Shown: positions 57,460 to 64,000 of the stretch, in pieces | Layout of the letters: each line of letters begins with the position of its first letter | How positions within the stretch are numbered: position 1 is the first letter of the stretch | NCBI GenBank assembly: GCA_025558075.1 | Contig: JAHLKF010000035.1 | Span: forward strand, 1-64,000 | Direction: 5' to 3' | DNA: 64,000 nucleotides | From: Gaertneriomyces semiglobifer | Taxonomy: Eukaryota > Chytridiomycota > Chytridiomycetes > Spizellomycetales > Spizellomycetaceae | Notes under the pieces: generated by a model | What the model was told of the DNA's origin: nothing | The model's input: only the letters and a program-made list of their open reading frames with translations | Database searches by the model: none | Made by a program: the position numbers and the translations under genes

Positions 57460-57887
57460 ATTATTATTAATGTAGTTTCAAGATAGACATTGTATATAGA
57501 AAGTATAGCACCAATGGAACCGGATCCGCACAGGGAAAGAGAAAACGATGCCCTCGGTGGACGCGCACAATGACGGCAAACTCCATTTTCTGTATATTTC
57601 CCAACCAAAAAAAAATAACATGGGGTAATCAAACCTATATAACAAAAACGTCCGACCAGTCCATATGTAAAAAGATCAAGCGTAAAACTCTCCCTATGTC
57701 CATAGCGCTCAGCGATAGAGCTACCTAAATGTAATAAAACGAGCATATGCGTCCATAGAGCTCACAGTACCTAACGAACCTCCTAAACACAAGCTCCAAA
57801 ACGTCCAAGAGTCCTGAAAGTCCTATGAACAAAAGCCGGAGACACAACTTTCCCATGAACAATATGGCAGGTATAATGCACCCCTGC
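57460..57887. other. Intergenic region between convergent genes
   Basis: AT-rich, with an A-run near 57607-57616. Probably the 3' UTRs of the two convergent genes. Confidence 0.4.
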
Positions 57888-58816
57888 TTACATTCCTTGT
57901 GTCATCTGCTGCGTCATGTCGTACCGGACGGGATTGCCCATCATGTACGACGCGTCAAATGAGTAAGCGCGCCTCGGTAAGGTGAAAGGGTGATGAATGT
58001 GGAGGCCGGAGTCGTGGTGGGTATGTTGGTGGGTGTGGGCGTGATTTGGTGCGTGGGTTGATGCATGCGTCCAGTGGACGTCATATCCAGGGGTTTGCGG
58101 TGTATGGGGGGAGGGTGAAGTGGGAGAAACAGATGTGCCCCAAAGATCTGCAACGTGAGAAAATATAAGCACATTCACTCCTGAACAGCATGTCAAGAAC
58201 CAAACCCACCCTCAGATATTGAAGGATAGTCCAAAGTCTCATTTTGCATGCTAGCGTTGACGCGCAGACCGCCGTCGTTAACACGAGAGGGCGAGCTTCC
58301 GCTTCCGTCTCTCCCGTGCCGTTGTTGTGAATTCATCACGTGCGACACGATTGACTGCTGCTCGGCAGCGACAGCAGCCCCAATGATGAAGTTATCGTTT
58401 TTATCATCACCTTGTTCGCTGATGGGGGCACCGTCAGGGGATGGGCTCGACATTTCCTGGGTATCCGTAGCACTGCTAGGCGCTTGCTCGCCTTCTCGTT
58501 TGACGCTGGCATCGTCATCGTCGGTATCTACTGTAGTGGGCGTTGGCGGCATGCCCAACGTCATTCTCAGCTGGTTGACCTCTTCAATTAAGGCGGCATT
58601 GCGTGCCTTCAGGGACGATATATTTCTATCCTTGTGCTCAAGCTTCTTTTTGGTTTCAGCGACGTAGGTGAGACAGTGATTGACGATGACGGACTTGGAA
58701 GGCTTTCGGACATCCGCCAGTGATGGTAGAGAATGAGCGAGTTCTTGGAATCTGTTGTTGAGATTTTCACGCCGCGCGCGTTCGGTGGCGTTGTGATATG
58801 CACGTTTTTCCGCCAT
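57888..58816 (-). CDS. bHLH transcription factor, fungal type
   Basis: Two exons on the minus strand, 58816-58210 and 58147-57888, give 288 residues from the ATG at 58816. The bHLH begins at once: RAYHNATERARRENLNNRF, then LAHSLPSLADVRKPSKSVIV, followed by a leucine-zipper-like helix (SSLKARNAALIEEVNQLRM). The basic region has the His-Glu-Arg pattern of E-box binders (H-N-x-x-E-R-x-R-R). The rest is Ser/Pro/Asp-rich and ends in a His-rich stretch (HTHQHTHHDSG). An upstream minus-strand frame (58936-59223, with GYFPSPPTQSVPG) may be an N-terminal exon, but I could not find a phase-consistent junction. A TCACGTG site lies in the upstream region at 59240-59246. Confidence 0.85.
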
Positions 58817-60855
58817 GTTTGTAGATGATGAGAAAGCCGGAAGACTGCTACATTCAATGAAGGTCTTGGTAAATACATGGATCTTCCCAATATGCGCGCA
58901 ATACTCTGATACTCACTGTCGTTGATTATACGGATCTAACCGTGGAGCATACCACAAGATGCGCCGGTTAGACATGGCGACTCGGTGCGAGGGAACGCTG
59001 CACTCAACTTACAAGGACCGTACGGGACCATCATGCCAGGAACCTGTGGCGTGCCATAGGATCTTACGACGGCGTGCTGCGTGTTCCCGGGAACGGATTG
59101 GGTTGGCGGCGATGGGAAGTATCCATGTTGGGCCTGGGCAATCATACCAGTAAGGTGATCCATATCCCCATGTGCTGTGACTATCTGTAGTGGCAGGTCC
59201 ATCTGTGTATGGCAGATCGACATTCAGATTACTTTTAGAACACGTGAGGTCGAAGGCTACCCTTTTCACTTCCTCCTACCTTCATCGAATTGGCTGGATT
59301 GGGGGATCACACTTGTCGATTCCAGTTACGGTTGATGAACCTTCTGCGCACGGTCTCTTTGTCTATATACCAGGAGTGGTAAGGCGCGTTCACGCGTGGG
59401 GATATAATAGCGGGGCGGACACCTCCTCGAAATCGACAATCGAGAATTGAACAGAACGAACGTGCAAAGGGGGAGGGCTGATGACTATCTACAGAAGGGT
59501 TGGTATCGACCGCGATCTCGCCGGGGGTAAGAGGCGGGGGTATATATTGGGTCGGAGCACAGTGAGTCCGGTTCTTTTGGGAGCAGGCAGGCTAAACCAC
59601 TACATGTAATATAACAAGCACGGCGGGCAGGGGGATCATAAATGGCAGGGAACTGTGAAATTGCCATATAAGAGGCATTATACTACTCAAGCCCCCCCAT
59701 TTCCTTAGTCAAGATCTTGAAGCGATCGGCTTTGGGACAAAGACATGGTCATCCTGGAGTGTCACAAAGTCAGGGCTTTCAATTCACTAATAGGCCCTCG
59801 AAGCAACCGGGTAAAATGTCCACGGAACAGGTGGGGCAGTGGAACCAGAAATCTCACACACAACAACAAAATGTCCGAACGCATAACGTATTTCTCCCTG
59901 AACAGAAGAAGAGCGCCTTTGAACGAGCTTGGGTACCCTTCTTTCAAGGAAGGTCGCCCGTCCCTCCATCAAATCACACATCGCATCACCCCTTTTCTGA
60001 TTCACACCAAATTGATGGGCGTTAATTATCGGCTGGGCAGAAATTAAAAGTAAAGTAAACGTCGGTATGCGTGGAATTGGTGTGCCCCAACAACACGGCA
60101 GTCAAATTTGGGTAATTTGTGATCTGGAGAACGGCGTTGGCTTTTTGGCGCTGTTTGGGAGGGGGATTCCAAACGCACCACACACCACCGGGAAAACATC
60201 AGCAAAAACTTGCAAAAAAAAGGGATTGGTGGGCAGATAAGGTGGATGGATGTCAGAGAAGGGAAGGGTTTTTTTACCGTTCGGGCTTGAAAGTGCTTTT
60301 TGGCTGGACATTTGTGATTTGATGAGGTCATTGTGGAACGGACTTGATCAACGTCCCCTCCAAGGCCAAGGACACGATGATTCCAAGTTGTGCACGGCAC
60401 GAGTGGGCGCCCGCGCTTTCCACAACTTGGCAAAACCCAGTATCCCACAACATGTAACAGACAGACTGGCTGCCCCACGACGCCCAGTTCTCGACTCGAT
60501 TATCAACATCTAGAATTGTTTTTTGATTGGGCGACCGTCAACAACAATAGATGTTGTGTGGTGTGCCACCATGGGCACGAGCTTGTTCGCACAACTGTCA
60601 AAAGACAACTCTCCCTATAGTAATAAAAACTACTGTACAAATGGGGTCCGTATTGCCGGAACCTCCGACGTCAAAGTTCCTGCCACTACATCACTCACTG
60701 CAAAGCAGGGATCAGCCTTGTTGATGGCACGGGGAACATATTCAAAAGGGTGTGATTCTTCAGAAATTGCGGAGGTGATGCCGGCCACGGATGCCAATTT
60801 GCCCCGACTGGCACACAAAACTTGTCTGATAGCGTCGATATAAATCAAAAATTAA
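58817..60855. other. Long intergenic region, possible bHLH 5' exon
   Basis: The first 450 bases may hold a 5' exon of the bHLH gene (minus-strand frame 58936-59223). The remainder, about 1.6 kb, has frames of 60-144 codons on both strands with no motif. A minus-strand 72-codon frame at 60630-60848 next to the tRNA looks slightly protein-like but stays unassigned. Confidence 0.4.
59240..59246 (-). promoter_or_regulatory. E-box TCACGTG upstream of the bHLH gene
   Basis: The minus strand reads TCACGTG here, about 430 bases upstream of the bHLH start codon. It could be a site for self-regulation; this is inference from the motif. Confidence 0.3.
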
Positions 60856-60928
60856 AGCCCGACGTGGGGGTCGAACCCACAACCTTGAGGTTAAGAGCCT
60901 CACGCTCTGCCGATTGAGCTAGCCGGGC
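60856..60928 (-). tRNA. tRNA-Lys (CTT)
   Basis: The complement matches the 43691 copy base for base over 73 positions, including C in the D loop, anticodon CTT, T arm and discriminator. A short T run follows downstream on the coding strand (tttaatttttga). Confidence 0.95.
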
Positions 60929-61097
60929 TGATTTGAATTGTTATCAGCCAAAAATATATATATCTTTTATTTTTTTGGAGCACCACAGCACACGTTATTG
61001 ATCAAGTTCGTCGCGCTTGCTTGGGATTTCCAAGATCCAGCAGCGGCAATGACAACGGAAGGAGACATCGCCATACCAGAGCATTGCACGGGGAACG

Positions 61098-64000
61098 ATG
61101 GATTACGAGGTCGCCAAAACCACTTTTGAGCGGGCCTGTGCTGATGTGAACGTAAGTCATAATTGCCGGCTTTGTTGTACGAGGCTGGAGACTAACAGCC
61201 CGACTCTTCTCGCCGAATCCAGAATCCTCAAACCCGACAGGCGGCGGAAGCCCTTATTGTACAGTTTAGAAATCGAGCCGATGTAATACCACTGACAAAA
61301 TATATCCTTGGTATGGTCGAACTTCTCATGTGCTATCTTGTGAGAGTATTGGCCTTGCGATGAAGCCGTATCGTTTACTGACATCGCAATGATTAATTTT
61401 AGAGAGAAGCACCTGCTTCACAACGCAGTTCATGTGCTTGCAAACGCTTCGCGATGTGGCAGCGCGTGAGTTCAGCGCCCGAGGACTACCTGAGATGAAA
61501 CAGTTACGGGAATGGGTCTGGTCCTGGGGTGTACAAAACTGGAAAGGGTTAGTTTCCATGCACATCAACCAACGTACGATGGTATTTTCCAGTGGTGGCA
61601 GTTGTAACTCGATGTTTACTGTTATAGTCGGCCACCATTCGTCCATAATATGTGCCTCGCGACGATATCAGTCATATGCAAGCGAGGATGGTTGGAAGAA
61701 ACTAATGCGGAAAGGGAAGCATTTTTCAATGCTGTCGCCGGAATGCTAGGCGGTGAAGACACCGTATGTGTTGGGAAATGTGTGGTTCATTTGCGTTGAA
61801 GATGGATAACTTATCATCACGACCGCAGAAACATCCGGCCCTGAATCTCTTTTCGGTCCTGATTGAGGAGTTTTCAAGTGAGAATAAGTACACGATGGGA
61901 CTGAGTCTTGACGACAATCTTAAATGCCGCAGAAGTTTTGAGGTCAGTCACATGGAGTAGACAGCCTCCTTCATTTAAAGGTGTTCTGACTCTGCCCTCG
62001 ACAGGAACATGAGCTCCGTCATATATACCAACTCCTTCTCCGCGTCGTCCAGCATTCAATGTCTCAACAGCCGCCTGCATTTGATACCAATGAGGAATAT
62101 ATACTGACAGCGCTGCAAACGCTGGGGCGCATTTTAGCCTGGGACTTTGCTGATTTCGGCGGCAAGACGTACACCACCACAAGATTCCCCAACTCTTGGA
62201 AAGAGTTGGTATTGAACCCTGAAGTGGTTAATACCTTTGTACAAGTATGTCATGATCGGCTTTATTTGCACGCGATACACCAATCGCTGACTTCGCCATG
62301 TGCAGTTATCAGAATTAGCAGAGTTATACCCTCAACTCAGTGGGCAGTGCGCCCAATGCTTAACCCAGTTGTGCTCTATTACGGGTGATGTATTTAAAGC
62401 CGTCGATGCAAGCGGACAATTGTACATTGATGAGAATATCCGACGTGCTTGGGTGGAGTGCTTACTGATCGGATACCTAAAGATCGCCCGCAGGTATGAG
62501 TTCCCACTATTGTAGTCACCTCTCACTGTGTTGCTAAGAAGCTTCGTAGATATACGCAACAGGTCTCAGAGGATGAGGACTTACTGGCCGATGATGACCT
62601 CGCCACACTAATTGACATCCCTCATCGTCTGATTTCGAATCATCCCATCCCTACCATAATTTCGTGTCCGTCAGCGATTCAGGCCTTTAGCCTTACTTCA
62701 AATTTGAGTTTAATGACGTACTCGTATATCATTAAGCAAGGAGAAGACGTCTTAGGCGAGGAAGTAGGCGAGCTAATGTTGGATATGTGGAGTAGGTTGG
62801 TAGTGGGGTGGACTGAGTGGATAGACGAGAGAAAGGCATTAGAAACTACCGGTGTTCAAAAAGATGATGGGGTCAGCGCACAAAAGTTTCAAGAGTTCAT
62901 GACATTCCTCAGCGCAGTTTGCGAGAAAGTATTCGAAGGGTTCGTTGAAATGAGGTTAACTGTGGCTAATGCTGAAGAGGAAGAGGAGGATCATGGTAGT
63001 CCGGAAGAGATGAAAGATGTGGTTTGTATTGCTTCAGGTTTTCACCAGAACATCTTCATGTCTCACACTCCGTTCCCAGTTTTTGTATGAGGATCAATTG
63101 ACTGAGGCTGCAATTCTCGCTCGCGTCTCCCCAGAGAAGGCGCTTTCAATGCTGGAGAAGCATGTGATTCACCGCTTAGCTTGGATTGAAAAGGCACTTG
63201 CAGGCGACGCCCATTTTCTCAGCCAAATCACCACCGCCTTTGAGCACCTTCATTGGTTGGCACTTATCTGTGGACATGTGCTGGCAGACAAAGCCGCGGG
63301 CGAGACTCCGGAAATGCCAGAAGGGTTCGGGCCCTTACTGCACGCACAACCCTGCCCCTTAATCACTCTTCCTTCCACCTTCCTGACGGTGATCGGAATG
63401 CTGAGTTGTTCTAGAGATGATCCAGTATACCATTACCTGTCTCCTCTTGTCAGCGAAAGTTTGTTGTGGTTCGCGGAAAGGTGGTCTTGCACGTACTTGT
63501 TCATGGAAGGCGGGAAAATCGGAAATGCATTCAACGGAGAAGCGGGGCGAAAAGTATTGGATTCCTTGATCGACAGCATGAGCAAGGTGTGTGGCATGTG
63601 GTGGGGTGAGACCGAGGTCATTATGCAGGTGTCATCCTTGTTGAGTAGTTGGGGGAAGATGCCGCACATTCGACAAGTGTTACTCGAAAGCGATAATTTT
63701 AAACAACTTGCGCGATTGATCATGGACAACCTGGGGCGACTACCGGTGGATGCCCATAGTCCACTTGTTGAGAACATTACCACGCTGTTCACACATGCAC
63801 CGCCAGCTTTGCGATCTGCTTATCTTGGGGAACTTGCTCAGAACATACACGGCCGCTATTTCGAATTGTTTCATAATCCGAACTTCGCCCAAACGTATCA
63901 GCACCCTGAGGTCCGAGAACAGGTTATATGCTCCTTGGAGATGTACAGCGGGTTAGCTTTGGCATGCAATGAGACAAACACCAAACAGATCTTCGCCGTT
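61098..64000 (+). CDS. XPO4: Exportin-4 (XPO4), 5' part, continues beyond the window
   Basis: Nine exons so far: 61098-61151, 61223-61310, 61403-61547, 61628-61763, 61829-61942, 62005-62244, 62306-62493, 62550-63021 and 63080-64000 (open at the edge), giving about 786 residues. The start MDYEVAKTTFERACADVN joins NPQTRQAAEALLVQFRNR, the importin-beta N-terminal helices. Later blocks match exportin-4: ILAWDFADFG, LALICGHVLADKAAGETPEM and LLWFAERWSCTYLFMEGGK. Exportin-4 is a HEAT-repeat karyopherin that carries eIF5A and some transcription factors through the nuclear pore with Ran-GTP. All junctions keep frame. The C-terminal third lies outside the window. Confidence 0.9.

Noticed and set aside
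60044..60478. 144-codon minus-strand ORF
   Set aside because: Irregular composition (Cys, Trp, Pro, Ser), no motif, no splice partner.

Overview
The window reads as nuclear DNA of a zoosporic (chytrid-type) fungus; I cannot name the species. Genes are dense, on both strands and in no operon-like order. Most carry short introns (about 50-75 nt) with GT..AG ends that I could place by keeping frame and conserved motifs intact. Fungal marks are a UPF0658 Golgi membrane protein, a Zn2Cys6 regulator, a fungal-type bHLH factor, a SUR7/PalI-like membrane protein and an Rco1-like PHD protein. A CCDC112-type coiled-coil protein beside a centrin-like EF-hand protein points to centrioles or basal bodies, so to a flagellated spore stage.

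Layout: 0-14.5 kb holds an ATF6-like membrane-anchored bZIP factor, a SERF protein, a repeat-containing coiled-coil protein, a VMA12/TMEM199-like V-ATPase assembly factor divergent from the actin-related protein Arp4, a small methyltransferase divergent from an NADH-cytochrome b5 reductase, a UPF0658 protein and ribosomal protein S25. 14.9-18.3 kb is the convergent CCDC112/centrin-like pair. 19.4-26.7 kb carries an RS-domain protein, a small acidic ORF, an RlmN-like radical SAM enzyme with a C-terminal membrane anchor, a tail-anchored coiled-coil protein and ERGIC2/Erv41. 26.8-34.8 kb has a large helical protein of unknown identity, the deubiquitinase OTU1 and a Zip3/RNF212-type meiotic RING protein.

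31.6-39.2 kb is unusually rich in simple repeats and includes a PAS-kinase-like protein kinase. 39-49 kb holds the CLU1 (clustered mitochondria) protein, a SUR7-like protein, the excision-repair protein Rad7 and a LACTB2-like metallo-beta-lactamase. 50-64 kb holds a Zn2Cys6 factor, an Rco1/PHF12-like double-PHD protein, a TPR-like protein, a bHLH factor and the 5' part of exportin-4, which runs off the end. Three near-identical tRNA-Lys(CTT) genes are dispersed at 35.6, 43.7 and 60.9 kb.

The genes are mostly unrelated housekeeping functions: ER/Golgi traffic and protein quality control (bZIP, OTU1, ERGIC2, VMA12), chromatin and transcription (Arp4, Rco1-like, bHLH, Zn2Cys6), DNA repair and meiosis (Rad7, Zip3-like), and mitochondria (CLU1, b5 reductase, LACTB2). 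I found no transposon, CRISPR array, rRNA or viral sequence. All splice models are inferred from sequence without transcript evidence.
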